From Acinetobacter guillouiae CIP 63.46 (GTDB taxonomy: Bacteria; Pseudomonadota; Gammaproteobacteria; Pseudomonadales; Moraxellaceae): DNA of 64,000 bases. Within the stretch, counting starts at the first letter, position 1. Each line of letters opens with the position of its first letter. The translations under genes and the position numbers were made by a program. The stretch lies in contig NZ_KB849283.1 of assembly GCF_000368145.1 (NCBI RefSeq), positions 1 to 64,000 on the forward strand, in the 5' to 3' direction. Positions 8,551 to 19,110 of the stretch are shown piece by piece. The notes beneath the pieces are model-generated. The model was not told where the DNA came from. It was given only the letters and a program-made list of their open reading frames with translations, and did not search any database.

Positions 8551-9930
8551 ATGAATCTGCTACTCATTGGCGTGTTATTGGCTTTAATCGCTATCGCATA
8601 TCAAATCGGGCTACGAAAAAGCCGAAGCCTAGCAGGTAAGGGAAATAACACTGCAATTTTACATTCACGTCCTGGCTATTATGGCTCTTTGGTGGCGTTG
8701 TGGTGTGGAATTCCAGCTTTTTTAATTTTGATAGTTTGGAACTTGGTAGAACCAAGTGTTTTACAACATCTAATTTTAAAAAATGTTCCAGCAAATATTG
8801 CTTCAACGCTAGATACAGCTGGGGTAGATGTACTGGTGGATCGTATTAAAGCAATTGCCTCTGGCTTTGGTGTGACAGATACGCCAGCAGCTTATGAGGT
8901 TGCAGCTGCAGAACAACTCTCAAAATTTGAAAGAATTGGCTCGTTTGCAAAGTTTGCTGTGGTAACTTGTGCTGCGATCCTTGGATTGATTTGGGCAAGA
9001 AAAAGAATTAGTCAACAATTTCGTGCACGTAACGAAGTTGAAAAAACCATTAACGTTGTTTTGATCCTGTGTTCAGGTGTTGCGATCCTCACGACTGTGG
9101 GTATTGTGATGTCGATGTTCAGTGAAGCGATGCACTTTTTCCAGTTTGTCAGTCCAATCGACTTCTTCTTTGGTACAGAGTGGAATCCTGGCTTTAGTAC
9201 TTCAGGTAATGCTGAAGGAAGTTATGGTTTATTACCATTACTGTGGGGAACACTCATGGTCAGTGGTATTGCACTACTGGTTGCTGTTCCACTGGGTTTA
9301 ATGATTGCAATTTATCTTGCTGAATATGCATCACCTCGATTCCGTTCATGGGCAAAGCCAACAATTGAAGTTTTAGCGGGTATTCCAACCATTGTTTATG
9401 GTGTTTTTGCCATGATGGTGATTGGTCCAATCTTCAAATCTATTGGCGACTCTATTGGCGTTGAGGTTAATGCGACCAGTGCTTTAACAGCAGGTTTTGC
9501 AATGGGTATTATGATTATCCCATTTGTATCTTCTTTGTCAGATGACATTATCACTCAAGTGCCACGTGCCTTACGTGATGGTTCTTTAGGTTTAGGTGCG
9601 ACCAAATCTGAAACTATTCGTCAAGTGGTTCTTCCAGCGGCCTTACCAGGTATTACGGGTGCATTCTTACTTGCAGTATCTCGCGCAGTCGGTGAAACCA
9701 TGATTGTGGTACTCGCTGCTGGTAATAGTCCACTGTTACATATCAATCCACTAGAAGCTGTCTCAACAGTCACTGTAACGATTGTAAAACAATTAACAGG
9801 CGATACAGACTTTGCAAGTCCGCAGGCATTGGTTGCGTTTGCACTGGGTTTAACTTTATTTACCATTACATTGTGTTTAAACATTGTCGCACTTTATATT
9901 GTGCGTAAATATCGTGAGCAATACGAATGA
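8551..9930 (+). CDS. pstC: Phosphate ABC transporter permease PstC
   Basis: A TGGAG ribosome binding site precedes the ATG. The 459-residue protein is longer than E. coli PstC because of an N-terminal extension with extra membrane segments (about residues 1-170). The C-terminal half carries the ABC permease core, with the EAA loop LGATKSETIRQVVLPAALPGI near residue 350 (quoted only in part: GLGATKSETIRQVVLP). It forms the membrane channel with PstA. Its stop overlaps the pstA start by four bases (ATGA). Confidence 0.95.
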   Translation: MNLLLIGVLLALIAIAYQIGLRKSRSLAGKGNNTAILHSRPGYYGSLVALWCGIPAFLILIVWNLVEPSVLQHLILKNVPANIASTLDTAGVDVLVDRIKAIASGFGVTDTPAAYEVAAAEQLSKFERIGSFAKFAVVTCAAILGLIWARKRISQQFRARNEVEKTINVVLILCSGVAILTTVGIVMSMFSEAMHFFQFVSPIDFFFGTEWNPGFSTSGNAEGSYGLLPLLWGTLMVSGIALLVAVPLGLMIAIYLAEYASPRFRSWAKPTIEVLAGIPTIVYGVFAMMVIGPIFKSIGDSIGVEVNATSALTAGFAMGIMIIPFVSSLSDDIITQVPRALRDGSLGLGATKSETIRQVVLPAALPGITGAFLLAVSRAVGETMIVVLAAGNSPLLHINPLEAVSTVTVTIVKQLTGDTDFASPQALVAFALGLTLFTITLCLNIVALYIVRKYREQYE

Positions 9931-11321
9931 GTACATCAAATACATCTCCTGTGGATCAAAATGTATTTGATCCTCAAGCTGCCGCTGAGTTGCGAGAGAA
10001 ACGTAAAGCTAGAATCGCCAGCTCATTGTCAAAACGTCATCGTAAAGAAAAGACCTTCCGTTTTGCTGGCTTTTCAGCAGTGATTATTGGTTTGGCATTT
10101 GTTGCAATTTTATTTGGAAGTATCTTATACAAAGGGTTGCCAGCATTTTGGCAAGCAAGTATGACTGTACCTGTGTATTTTGATCCAAGTATGATTGATG
10201 CAGGACCAAAACCAACACAAAAAGTAGGTGAATCTCCTGCTGTATTTCAAGAACGTTATGTCGACTGGCAAACTAAAATGGGTATGGTTGATTGGGATGC
10301 ATTGATTGTAAATGCAATCATTGCAAAAGACCCAGCACTTGAAAGTCGTCGTGATGATCTTTCTGGCATCTATACCAGTTCAGAGGCATATCGTATCCGT
10401 GATATGGTCTTTAAAGATCCAGCATTGATTGGTAAAACAGTAGAGCTCAATTTCCTTGCTGATGCCAACATTGATGTGTGGTTAGCTGGTCATATTGATC
10501 GTTCATTGCCTGATGAGCAACAACAACTTAGTCCAGAAGTACGTCAACTTTCTGATGACTTAGCTGCGAAAGGGATTATTAACCGTACTTTTAACACGCA
10601 AATGTTCACCAACCCAGATTCACGCAGCTCACCAGCAACAGCAGGTTTGGCTGGTGCATTTATGGGTTCATTGTTCATGATGTTAATTGTGATCGCGATT
10701 TCTATTCCATTGGGTGTAGCAAGTGCGATTTATCTAGAAGAGTTTGCACCGAAAAACTTTATTACTGACATCATTGAAGTCAATATCAATAACCTTGCAG
10801 CAGTTCCATCGATTGTATTTGGTCTGTTAGGTGCTGCCATCTTTATTGGTTGGATGCATTTACCTATATCCGCACCTTTGGTTGGTGGTTTGGTCTTAAG
10901 TTTAATGACTTTGCCTACAGTGATTATTACCACACGTGCTTCATTGAAGGCAGTACCACCATCAATTCGCCAAGCGGCGTTAGGTATTGGTGCTTCTCGT
11001 TTACAAACAGTATTCCACCATGTATTGCCTTTGGCTCTACCGGGGATTATGACAGGTGCGATTATTGGTATTGCTCATGCATTGGGTGAAACCGCACCAT
11101 TACTATTAATTGGTATGAGCGCTTTCGTTGCAAATATTCCAGTATCTCCATTAGATCAATCTACGGCTTTACCTGTTCAAGTTTACTTATGGCAAGGTAA
11201 TGAATTACGTAACTTCTTCGAAGGGCGTACGGCTGCAGCCATCATTGTGTTATTGGCACTTATGGTCGGTCTAAACAGCTTTGCAATTTGGTTACGTAAG
11301 AAATTTGAAGTTCGCTGGTAA
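9927..11321 (+). CDS. pstA: Phosphate ABC transporter permease PstA
   Basis: The start overlaps pstC by ATGA. The 464-residue protein has one N-terminal membrane helix, a large extra domain (about residues 70-225) facing the periplasm by prediction, then five membrane helices with an EAA loop ([18 protein letters not shown]). The enlarged form is common in Acinetobacter and Pseudomonas. It pairs with PstC, and PstB energises the complex. Confidence 0.95.
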   Translation: MSTSNTSPVDQNVFDPQAAAELREKRKARIASSLSKRHRKEKTFRFAGFSAVIIGLAFVAILFGSILYKGLPAFWQASMTVPVYFDPSMIDAGPKPTQKVGESPAVFQERYVDWQTKMGMVDWDALIVNAIIAKDPALESRRDDLSGIYTSSEAYRIRDMVFKDPALIGKTVELNFLADANIDVWLAGHIDRSLPDEQQQLSPEVRQLSDDLAAKGIINRTFNTQMFTNPDSRSSPATAGLAGAFMGSLFMMLIVIAISIPLGVASAIYLEEFAPKNFITDIIEVNINNLAAVPSIVFGLLGAAIFIGWMHLPISAPLVGGLVLSLMTLPTVIITTRASLKAVPPSIRQAALGIGASRLQTVFHHVLPLALPGIMTGAIIGIAHALGETAPLLLIGMSAFVANIPVSPLDQSTALPVQVYLWQGNELRNFFEGRTAAAIIVLLALMVGLNSFAIWLRKKFEVRW

Positions 11322-11338
11322 AAGAGGGCAGAATAGAG

Positions 11339-12250
11339 ATGAATACTGTAGAAACTAAAAATTCCTTAAGACAGGATACAACCGTGAATTCTGAACAATC
11401 TCAATTTACATCGACTGATAGTAAGCAAAAGCAAGCAAGCACTTCTTTTGTCTCCCAGTTTGAGTCTTCGACACCGAAGAAAGAAAAAAATACAACTGTG
11501 AAACTTAGTGCTGAAGATGTGCATGTTTACTATGGTGACGCAGAAGCGATTAAAGGTATTGATCTTCAAGTTTATGAAAATGAAGTGATTGCATTTATTG
11601 GACCATCAGGTTGTGGTAAATCAACATTTCTACGTACCTTGAACCGTATGAACGATACGATTGATACTTGCCGTGTAACAGGTAAAGTGCGTTTAGACAA
11701 CCAAGACATTTATGATCCAAATCTAGATGTTGTGTTGCTCCGTGCTCAAGTTGGAATGGTATTTCAAAAACCAAACCCGTTCCCTAAATCAATTTTTGAT
11801 AATGTTGCTTATGGTCCTAAACTGCATGGTTTAGCCAAAGATAAGTATGATTTAGAAGAGATTGTTGAAAATAGTTTGCGTAAAGCAGGTTTGTGGGATG
11901 AAGTAAAAGATCGTTTAAGTCAGCCAGGTACAGGACTTTCAGGTGGTCAGCAACAACGTTTGTGTATTGCACGTACGATTGCGGTAAGCCCTGAAGTGAT
12001 TTTAATGGATGAACCATGTTCTGCGCTCGATCCAATTGCAACAGCAAAAGTTGAGGAGTTAATCTCTGAGCTTTCTACGCAATATACAATCGCAATTGTA
12101 ACCCACTCCATGCAACAAGCAGCGCGTGTCTCTGATCGTACAGCATACTTTCATTTAGGTGACTTAATCGAAGTTAACTCTACAGAGAAAGTCTTTACTC
12201 AACCAGATCACCAATTGACTGAAGCTTATATTACCGGCCGTTTTGGTTAA
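11339..12250 (+). CDS. pstB: Phosphate ABC transporter ATPase PstB
   Basis: Walker A ([12 protein letters not shown], about residue 92), the ABC signature LSGGQQQR and Walker [13 protein letters not shown] are intact. The first 50 residues are a low-complexity polar extension rich in Ser, Gln and Thr that E. coli PstB lacks. It starts 17 bases after pstA and ends the operon before a strong terminator. No phoU is seen downstream within the window. Confidence 0.95.
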   Translation: MNTVETKNSLRQDTTVNSEQSQFTSTDSKQKQASTSFVSQFESSTPKKEKNTTVKLSAEDVHVYYGDAEAIKGIDLQVYENEVIAFIGPSGCGKSTFLRTLNRMNDTIDTCRVTGKVRLDNQDIYDPNLDVVLLRAQVGMVFQKPNPFPKSIFDNVAYGPKLHGLAKDKYDLEEIVENSLRKAGLWDEVKDRLSQPGTGLSGGQQQRLCIARTIAVSPEVILMDEPCSALDPIATAKVEELISELSTQYTIAIVTHSMQQAARVSDRTAYFHLGDLIEVNSTEKVFTQPDHQLTEAYITGRFG

Positions 12251-12287
12251 TTCGAGTACTGATTAAGTTAAGTTTAGATGTGTAATT

Positions 12288-12311
12288 AAAGAGCCGAAAG
12301 GCTCTTTTTTT
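12288..12311 (+). terminator. Terminator of the pst operon
   Basis: AAAGAGCC and GGCTCTTT pair across a GAAA tetraloop and a T run follows. Confidence 0.92.
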
Positions 12312-12784
12312 ATAGATAAAGTATATAAACCTCTGTGGCAATGAATCAAATTGACGAGAATGGTAGATCAAAAAACAATTAAAAATTTAAGCTTCAAAAT
12401 AATGAATTGATTGTCTAAGTCTATTCTTTGATAAGTGTTGAAATAGGGATGTAATGCAGTTTTAATGAAGTCTTGTAAGTGAGGTATTGTTGACTAAGTT
12501 TATTTTGTTCTAGTAAAACCCACCTAATATGAATGGGTGAGGCTAAATAATTTAAGAGGCTGGAATAGATGAGCTATGTGTTCATACTTTTATATACGTG
12601 ATACGAAATAAATGCTTAATTGTTTGAACTTATAATCGCGGAACATTAGACAAATGTTTTTTTAAGAAACACATCATTTTAAGCTTTGTGTATTAAACAT
12701 ATTTTTCAGTTAGTTCTTCATTTTATATGCAAATAGCAGTTGATTGTTATTTCTAATTTTCTGATCTATTCATAGTTACTTTAT
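12312..12784. other. Intergenic stretch without a recognised gene
   Basis: About 470 AT-rich bases between the convergent pst and dctA terminators. I see no convincing reading frame, tRNA or repeat here. Confidence 0.5.
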
Positions 12785-12810
12785 ATAAAAAAGGAGCTCA
12801 AAAGCTCCTT
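12785..12810 (-). terminator. Terminator of dctA
   Basis: AAGGAGCT pairs with AGCTCCTT across CAAA; on the minus strand the stem is followed by seven T. It lies 30 bases past the dctA stop codon. Confidence 0.88.
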
Positions 12811-12840
12811 CTTATTACAAATATTGCTTATAGGGTGTTT

Positions 12841-14187
12841 TTAATCGATTGGATCTTCACGATGTTGTTCAACTGCTTTAGCATCATAGTGTGCTTTACT
12901 CGGATGAGCGAATGCAGCAGCCAGTTTGTCTTTATCTAAAGCATTGTCCCAACGTGCCACAACAATCGTTGCACACGCATTACCGACTAAATTGGTCAGT
13001 GCACGGCATTCAGACATAAAGCGGTCAATACCTAGAATTAAAGCCATACCTGCAACAGGAACTGCTGGAACAACAGATAATGTTGCAGCTAAGGTAATAA
13101 ATCCAGCACCTGTAACACCAGCAGCACCTTTAGAGCTCAGCATTGCAACGAGCAATAATAAGATTTGGTCTTGAATACTCAAATCGATATTACATGCTTG
13201 TGCAATAAAGAGCGCCGCCATCGTCATATAGATGTTGGTACCATCGAGGTTAAATGAATAACCAGTAGGAATAACCAAGCCAACTACAGATTTTTCGCAG
13301 CCTGCTTTTTCCATTTTACGCATCAATGATGGAAGTGCGGCTTCGGATGAACTGGTCCCTAAAACTAACCATAATTCATCTTTGATATAGCGAATCAGAT
13401 CTGTAATTCTAAATCCATTATAGCGCGCCACTGCACCCAAAATAACCAGAATAAAGAGTAAGGCCGTGATATAGAATGTCATAATTAAAAGTAAAAGATT
13501 TCCAATACTTTCAATACCATACTTACCAATTGTAAATGCCATTGCACCAAAAGCACCAATCGGAGCAAATTTCATCAGCATTCCAACTAAATGAAATACG
13601 GGTGCTGTAAGATTGTTTAAGAAGTCTACAATCGGTTGACCTTTTTCGCCTACCGCAGCCAAGGATAAACCAAATAATACGGCAACAAATAGAACTTGTA
13701 GAATGTCGCCACTTGTTAATGGGCTAACGATGGTTGTTGGAAGAATATTCAGTAAGAAGTCGACAATAGAAGCGTCATGTGCTTTCTCAGCATACTCAAC
13801 AACTTTCTCTGATTTTAATGATGTAGGGTCAATATTTAAACCTTGTCCTGGTTTAATAATATTGGCAACAATCATCCCGACGATTAATGCGAGTGTAGAG
13901 AATGTTAGGAAATAAAGCATCGCTTTACCCGTTACTCGTCCTACAGTTCCCATATGTTTCATGCCTGATATTCCAGTGACAACCGTCAAGAAAATAACAG
14001 GTGCAATAATCATTTTGACCAGTTTAATAAATGCATCACCTAATGGTTTTAAACTTGCACCAATATCTGGCCAAAAGTGTCCAAGAAGGATACCAAGTAC
14101 AATGGCAAAAATAACCTGAACATAGAGGATTTGATAAAACTTTTGTTTTTTAGGGGGTAGGTGTTCATCGTGTGAGGAGATATCCAT
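12841..14187 (-). CDS. dctA: C4-dicarboxylate:cation symporter DctA
   Basis: The ATG at 14187 (AAGGATTGAG upstream) is preferred over a TTG two codons earlier. The 448-residue protein has the DAACS family re-entrant loop motif [13 protein letters not shown], the substrate motif NLDGTNIYM and [14 protein letters not shown] in the last helix, all as in DctA. It imports succinate, fumarate and malate across the inner membrane. It is flanked by long non-coding stretches and is probably monocistronic. Confidence 0.93.
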   Translation of the reverse strand: MDISSHDEHLPPKKQKFYQILYVQVIFAIVLGILLGHFWPDIGASLKPLGDAFIKLVKMIIAPVIFLTVVTGISGMKHMGTVGRVTGKAMLYFLTFSTLALIVGMIVANIIKPGQGLNIDPTSLKSEKVVEYAEKAHDASIVDFLLNILPTTIVSPLTSGDILQVLFVAVLFGLSLAAVGEKGQPIVDFLNNLTAPVFHLVGMLMKFAPIGAFGAMAFTIGKYGIESIGNLLLLIMTFYITALLFILVILGAVARYNGFRITDLIRYIKDELWLVLGTSSSEAALPSLMRKMEKAGCEKSVVGLVIPTGYSFNLDGTNIYMTMAALFIAQACNIDLSIQDQILLLLVAMLSSKGAAGVTGAGFITLAATLSVVPAVPVAGMALILGIDRFMSECRALTNLVGNACATIVVARWDNALDKDKLAAAFAHPSKAHYDAKAVEQHREDPID

Positions 14188-14816
14188 ACTCAATCCTTAT
14201 CCTTGATGTTGATAAAATTAAACATTTTTTAAAAAAATGACTCATAAATGTTCATAAATTTACAAAATGTAATTATTCTTTTTAACGTGTTGATTTTAAA
14301 TAGTTTAATCAAAATAACAAATATGTTATTTAGATAAAAAGAGTTGGTAAATAACCTATTATAAATTTTAAAAATGTGTGATATATGTTTATTTGTATTA
14401 TCTGTTTGATATAAACATGTCTATGTTTTTTTATGTGAATTTATCATAAGAAAAGCCAGCAAAAGTTCTACTAAGTGGCATTTGCGTTATTTTCGAGGTA
14501 AAGTCACTGAATATGCTGAAATCAGCAAGGCTTAACTTAGATGTAAAAACTATTAATAAAATCTTAATTTATTCAAAACGCGTATCTTTACTCGAATTTT
14601 CATGCGTTTTTAACTATAAAAAAAAGCTATGTATTCTATAACTAAAATTTAATTATTGTTGTTTGTTAAAAGTGTGTAGACAAAGCTTTTTATCATGCAT
14701 AAAGACTAAGTGGACTGAGCTTTGTCGAATTTTTCAAAAAGTGTATTGAAATTTAGCTGATCCGTCCGCATCTTATTAGAAAAGCATTTCCTTAGATATT
14801 AGAGATTATAAATTCT
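14188..14816. other. Long AT-rich intergenic region between divergent dctA and sohB-like gene
   Basis: About 630 bases upstream of both dctA and the protease gene. It must hold both promoters, but I could not pick out convincing boxes, inverted repeats or a sigma-54 site. Confidence 0.5.
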
Positions 14817-15779
14817 ATGTTATTTCATTTACCCAAAGTACCCGCAGAAATTCGTATCAGTCATTTAAATGCCCGAATAAATGAGCAGCGAAAAAGAATT
14901 GCTCAATCTACTGCATCGAAATTGGAACTGTTTCAACTGACTCAACAGTTTGTAAAAGAAGCGCGAGTACGTAAAAAAAATAATCAAAAAATCTATGTCC
15001 TAGATTTTAAAGGAGATGTACAGGCTTCAGCTGTAGAAAACTTAAGAGAAGAGATTACATTGATTCTTGCGACAGCAAAAGCAGGCCGTGATCGTGTCAT
15101 TGTTCGTTTAGAAAGCCCCGGTGGTATGGTGCATAGTTATGGTCTTGCAGCTGCACAATTGGTTCGTTTACGTGATGCAGGCTTTAATCTTACGATTTGT
15201 GTGGATAAAGTGGCTGCGAGTGGCGGTTATATGATGGCGTGTATCGCAAGTGAAATCGTCTCTGCACCATTTGCTGTGGTTGGTTCGATTGGTGTTGTTG
15301 CCCAAGTCCCTAATTTTAATCGACTGTTAAAAGAACATCATGTTGATTTTGAGCTATATACCGCAGGTCAGTTTAAGCGTACTGTGACGATGTTTGGTGA
15401 AAACACCCCAGAAGGTAAAGCAAAATTTGAAGAAGAGTTACAACAAACGCATCAACTATTTAAGCATTTTGTTGAAAAATATCGCCCGCAACTCAATGTC
15501 GAAAAAGTTGCAACAGGTGAACACTGGTATGGTGAAGACGCGCGCAATTTAAATTTAGTGGATAAATTGCAAACTTCAGATGAATATTTGCTGAGCTTAT
15601 TGCCACAACATGACGTATATGTGATTCAAACACGTCGTAAGCCAACACTTGGCGAGAAGTTAGGTTTACAAGCTGCACAAATGGCAGATGCCTTAATTCC
15701 ATCAGTTGTGAATAAATTGATGAGTGAGATTACGAAGCTAAATTCCTCTTTACCGATGTTTAAAGATGATAAATTCTAA
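14817..15779 (+). CDS. sohB: SohB-like S49 family serine protease
   Basis: The 320-residue protein has the S49 core: LESPGGMVHSYG near residue 100, catalytic serine in AASGGYMMAC near residue 138 and the lysine of the Ser-Lys dyad in QFKRTVT near residue 189. SohB and SppA cleave peptides at the inner membrane. Unlike E. coli SohB, no N-terminal membrane helix is visible; the N-terminus is charged and predicted coiled. No better upstream start was found, so it may be peripheral or cytoplasmic. Confidence in the family is high and in the exact name moderate. Confidence 0.85.
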   Translation: MLFHLPKVPAEIRISHLNARINEQRKRIAQSTASKLELFQLTQQFVKEARVRKKNNQKIYVLDFKGDVQASAVENLREEITLILATAKAGRDRVIVRLESPGGMVHSYGLAAAQLVRLRDAGFNLTICVDKVAASGGYMMACIASEIVSAPFAVVGSIGVVAQVPNFNRLLKEHHVDFELYTAGQFKRTVTMFGENTPEGKAKFEEELQQTHQLFKHFVEKYRPQLNVEKVATGEHWYGEDARNLNLVDKLQTSDEYLLSLLPQHDVYVIQTRRKPTLGEKLGLQAAQMADALIPSVVNKLMSEITKLNSSLPMFKDDKF

Positions 15780-15805
15780 GTTTTAATTGCTTATTGACAA
15801 CCTGA

Positions 15806-15839
15806 AGAGTAATTGGCGAAAGCTGATTACTCTTTTTTT
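15806..15839 (+). terminator. Terminator of the sohB-like gene
   Basis: AGAGTAAT pairs with ATTACTCT and is followed by seven T. Confidence 0.9.
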
Positions 15840-15973
15840 ATGGAAAAGTCTTTTCTTTATTCGCAAAAATGCTCAGAAAAAATGACCTCATGTGGTCATG
15901 ACAAGTCTGCAAAAAATGATTAGCATGCTAAGGATCATAAAATCAAAAACTCAGATTGAAAGGAATACAAGAC

Positions 15974-17116
15974 ATGTTGGCATATGATGCAGATTTAGAA
16001 CTTTTTCGTGATAACTTTAAACGTTTTATGAGTGAACACGTTGCTCCATTTTATGAGCAATGGGAAAAAGAAGGTTTAATGCCACGTTCAGTATGGTCAT
16101 TATTGGGTGAAAATGGCTATCTTTGTGTTGATGTACCTGAAGCGTATGGTGGTTACGGCGTTCCAACTGAATATTCATTGATGTTGGTTGAAGAGTCTGC
16201 ACGTGCAGGCTATGGTGCATTGTCTACCGCGATTTCATGCCATTCAGAAATTGCAGCTCCTTATATTTTGCATATTGCCAACGAAGAACAAAAACAATAC
16301 TGGTTACCTAAAATGGTGTCAGGTGAAGTGGTGGGCGCAATTGGGATGACGGAACCGGGTGCGGGTTCAGACCTACAGGGCATGCGTAGTAGTGCGATTT
16401 TAAATGGTGATCATTATGTTTTGAATGGTTCTAAAACATTTATTTCAAATGGTCAACATGCAGATTTAGTGGTATTGGCAGCAAAAACTGACCCGCAAGC
16501 GCGTGCAAAAGGTGTGTCACTTTTATTGGTTGATACACATCTAGATGGATTTAAAAAGGGCACCAACCTCGATAAAATTGGTTTGCATTCTCAAGATACC
16601 TCAGAACTGTTCTTTGATAATGTTAAAGTTCCAGCAAATCAATTGTTAGGTAGCGCAGGTCAAGGTTTTGCCTATTTGATGCAGGAGTTACCTCGTGAAC
16701 GTACTGCAATTGCAGCAACGGCACTTGGTGCAATTCGTGGTGCAATCGATATCACTACTCAGTATGTACAGGAACGTCAAGCGTTTGGTCAGAAAATTGG
16801 CAGCTTCCAAAATACTCGTTTTGTTTTGGCTCAAGCAAAAATTGATGAGTTGGCAACAGCAGCATTCTATAACCAAAATTTAGCTTTATATAAACAAAGT
16901 AAATTGGATGTTGAAACAGCAGCGGCTTTAAAAAGTTTTAGTACGGATATGCAGATGAAAATCATCGACAGCTTGCTACAACTGTTTGGTGGTTATGGCT
17001 ATATGACGGAATATCCAATTTCTCGTTTCTTTGTAGATGCACGTATTCAACGTATTTATGGTGGAACAAATGAAATCATGAAAGAGATCGTGGCACGTGG
17101 CATCATTGGTCGATAA
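15974..17116 (+). CDS. Acyl-CoA dehydrogenase
   Basis: The ATG at 15974 follows AAAGGA by 9 bases; the earlier in-frame TTG at 15956 overlaps that site and is rejected. The 380-residue protein has both family signatures: GAIGMTEPGAGSDLQGM near residue 120 and QLFGGYGYMTEYPISRF near residue 335. The catalytic base is the glutamate of IYGGTNEIMKE. It is an FAD enzyme that makes enoyl-CoA in fatty acid or branched-chain oxidation; chain-length preference is not clear. No electron-transfer flavoprotein genes are adjacent. Confidence 0.92.
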   Translation: MLAYDADLELFRDNFKRFMSEHVAPFYEQWEKEGLMPRSVWSLLGENGYLCVDVPEAYGGYGVPTEYSLMLVEESARAGYGALSTAISCHSEIAAPYILHIANEEQKQYWLPKMVSGEVVGAIGMTEPGAGSDLQGMRSSAILNGDHYVLNGSKTFISNGQHADLVVLAAKTDPQARAKGVSLLLVDTHLDGFKKGTNLDKIGLHSQDTSELFFDNVKVPANQLLGSAGQGFAYLMQELPRERTAIAATALGAIRGAIDITTQYVQERQAFGQKIGSFQNTRFVLAQAKIDELATAAFYNQNLALYKQSKLDVETAAALKSFSTDMQMKIIDSLLQLFGGYGYMTEYPISRFFVDARIQRIYGGTNEIMKEIVARGIIGR

Positions 17117-17151
17117 TGCATAAATAAATAGCAACGATAAAGTTTTTAAAT

Positions 17152-17184
17152 AAAAAACCTTCTTTATTTAAAGAAGGTTTTTTA
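17152..17184. terminator. Bidirectional terminator between convergent genes
   Basis: AACCTTCTTTA and AAAGAAGGTT form a stem with A before and T after, between the acyl-CoA dehydrogenase (+) and the PfpI-like gene (-). Confidence 0.85.
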
Positions 17185-17201
17185 TTATCAAGGTTCAGGG
17201 A

Positions 17202-17720
17202 TTAAGCACTTAATACATTTAAACATTCATTAATAAAGATAGGCAGTTCAAAAGTCGAGCGTGAAGAAATATATAAATTGTTGTCGTTTACCACTTCGCG
17301 ATCAAAAACCACAGCGCCAGCGTCTTTAAGTTCTTTGAGGATATCTTCAATCGAAGTTAAGCGCCGTCCAATTGCAATTTGTGCATCGATAAGCAAATGG
17401 CTACTGTAACAACATAAAAAAATAGGTTTTTGTGCGTTGGCAAAATTACGTAAAAAATCAATAAATCGTTCATCTTCTTTAAGATGATAAGGGGAATATC
17501 CACCAGGAATCATTAGCGCATCAAAATCCCGAACAGAGATTTCATCAATGCCTAAATCTATACTGACCGAAGATTTTCTTTGTTTGCTATACACAATATT
17601 CCCCGCAGACTTTTCAATATTGCGCACAGAATGGCTTGCAGCTCGAAAAGCTTCAACGGGATGATGATATTCCGCATCTTCGAAATCATGGGTAATGAGA
17701 ACAGCGATTTTTTTATTCAT
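17202..17720 (-). CDS. DJ-1/PfpI superfamily protein with altered nucleophile motif
   Basis: The 172-residue product has the class I glutamine amidotransferase-like fold of DJ-1/PfpI: an N-terminal strand with HDFEDAEY (acidic partner residue), MIPGGYSPY near residue 72 and the nucleophile elbow FLCCYSSHLLIDA near residue 100. The cysteine is kept, but the next residue is Tyr rather than the usual His. Members include proteases, chaperones and deglycases; the changed elbow makes the activity uncertain. Confidence 0.82.
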   Translation of the reverse strand: MNKKIAVLITHDFEDAEYHHPVEAFRAASHSVRNIEKSAGNIVYSKQRKSSVSIDLGIDEISVRDFDALMIPGGYSPYHLKEDERFIDFLRNFANAQKPIFLCCYSSHLLIDAQIAIGRRLTSIEDILKELKDAGAVVFDREVVNDNNLYISSRSTFELPIFINECLNVLSA

Positions 17721-17971
17721 ATTCTATGACTCGAAATGCGCTTATGCTTTTTATCATAGAGCGCAATGCTTAAAATTCTATAGCTGCTTTGTAATTCATT
17801 TTGTGGTCAGAAAAGTTATAAAGTGATGACATTTTATTCAATATATAAGTTGAAAGTGAAACATTGAAAAATGCACTATTGCCCAACAAATTAAACTGAA
17901 CTATTGTTATACTGTCAGTGGTCTAAAACATAGACTTCTCGTAATTCTCGACTTTAAAGGGCGACATAACA

Positions 17972-19078
17972 ATGATCAACGATGATCAAAAAACGACTTC
18001 TCTAGATCTTGCTCAAATCCGTGAAGATATTGACTCTGTAGATCAGCAAATCCAACAACTTATCAATCGCCGTGCAAAACTGGCGGAATCAGTTGCTAAA
18101 GCAAAATTTGCAGCAGAAGAGAATCCGTTATTTTATCGTCCTGAACGTGAAGCACAGGTTTTACGTCAAGTTATGGAGCGCAATGAAGGGCCATTGTCAG
18201 ATCAAACCATGGCACGTTTATTCCGTGAAATTATGTCTGCATGTTTGGCACTTGAAGCACCACAAAGTATTGCATTTTTAGGTCCAGTCGGTACTTATAC
18301 ACATTCTGCTGTATTAAAACATTTTGGTCAGGATGCTGTGGTTCGTCCACTACCAACGATCGATGAAGTGTTCCGTGAGGTTGAAGCGGGCAGTGCACAT
18401 TATGGTTTAGTTCCAGTTGAAAACTCGTCTGAAGGTGTGGTCAACCATACTTTAGACTGTTTTAAAGCATCGCATTTAAATGTGATTGGTGAAGTTGAAT
18501 TGCGTATTCATCACCAATTCCTGATTTCTTCAAATACTCGTAAAGACAGTATTAAACAAATTTATGCACATCAACAAACACTTGCGCAATGTCGTAAGTG
18601 GTTGGATGCACATTATCCGGGTGTAGAACGTGTGGCTTTAAGCTCAAATGCGGAGGCTGCACGCCGTATTCGCAATGAATGGCATTCAGCAGCAATTGCA
18701 TCTGATGTGGCTGCAAGTATCTACGACTTAGAAGTTCTCCACGGCAATATTGAAGATAACCCTGAAAATACGACACGATTCTTGGTAATCGGCCGTGAAA
18801 AAGTACCGCAAAGTGGCAATGATAAAACCTCATTACTGATTTCAGCACATGACCGTGCAGGGGCTTTATTGGAAATTCTTGCACCATTTGCAAAACACAA
18901 CATTAGTTTGACCAGTATTGAAACCCGTCCTGCATTACCTGAAAAATGGGCGTATGTATTCTTCATTGATCTTGAAGGTCATGTGGAACAGGACAATGTT
19001 AAAGCGGCGATTGAAGATATTCGCCCACTGGTTAAAGAAGTACGTGTACTGGGTTCATATCCGATTGCTGTGCTTTGA
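17972..19078 (+). CDS. pheA: Bifunctional chorismate mutase / prephenate dehydratase
   Basis: A good ribosome binding site (AAAGGGCGAC) precedes the ATG. The domains in order are an AroQ chorismate mutase helix bundle (residues about 12-95), a prephenate dehydratase (about 98-275, with AFLGPVGTYTH and VPVENSSEGVVNHT) and an ACT regulatory domain (about 285-368, with SLTSIETRP). It converts chorismate to phenylpyruvate and is normally inhibited by phenylalanine through the ACT site. It lies 32 bases before tyrA-aroA and forms an aromatic amino acid operon with it. Confidence 0.96.
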   Translation: MINDDQKTTSLDLAQIREDIDSVDQQIQQLINRRAKLAESVAKAKFAAEENPLFYRPEREAQVLRQVMERNEGPLSDQTMARLFREIMSACLALEAPQSIAFLGPVGTYTHSAVLKHFGQDAVVRPLPTIDEVFREVEAGSAHYGLVPVENSSEGVVNHTLDCFKASHLNVIGEVELRIHHQFLISSNTRKDSIKQIYAHQQTLAQCRKWLDAHYPGVERVALSSNAEAARRIRNEWHSAAIASDVAASIYDLEVLHGNIEDNPENTTRFLVIGREKVPQSGNDKTSLLISAHDRAGALLEILAPFAKHNISLTSIETRPALPEKWAYVFFIDLEGHVEQDNVKAAIEDIRPLVKEVRVLGSYPIAVL

Positions 19079-19110
19079 TGTCGTTGTGAAATAGGTAGTT
19101 CAAAATCGTT

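Noticed and set aside
14470..14500. Sigma-54 site (TGGCATTTGC) upstream of the sohB-like gene
   Set aside because: The spacing between GG and GC is wrong for a -24/-12 promoter.
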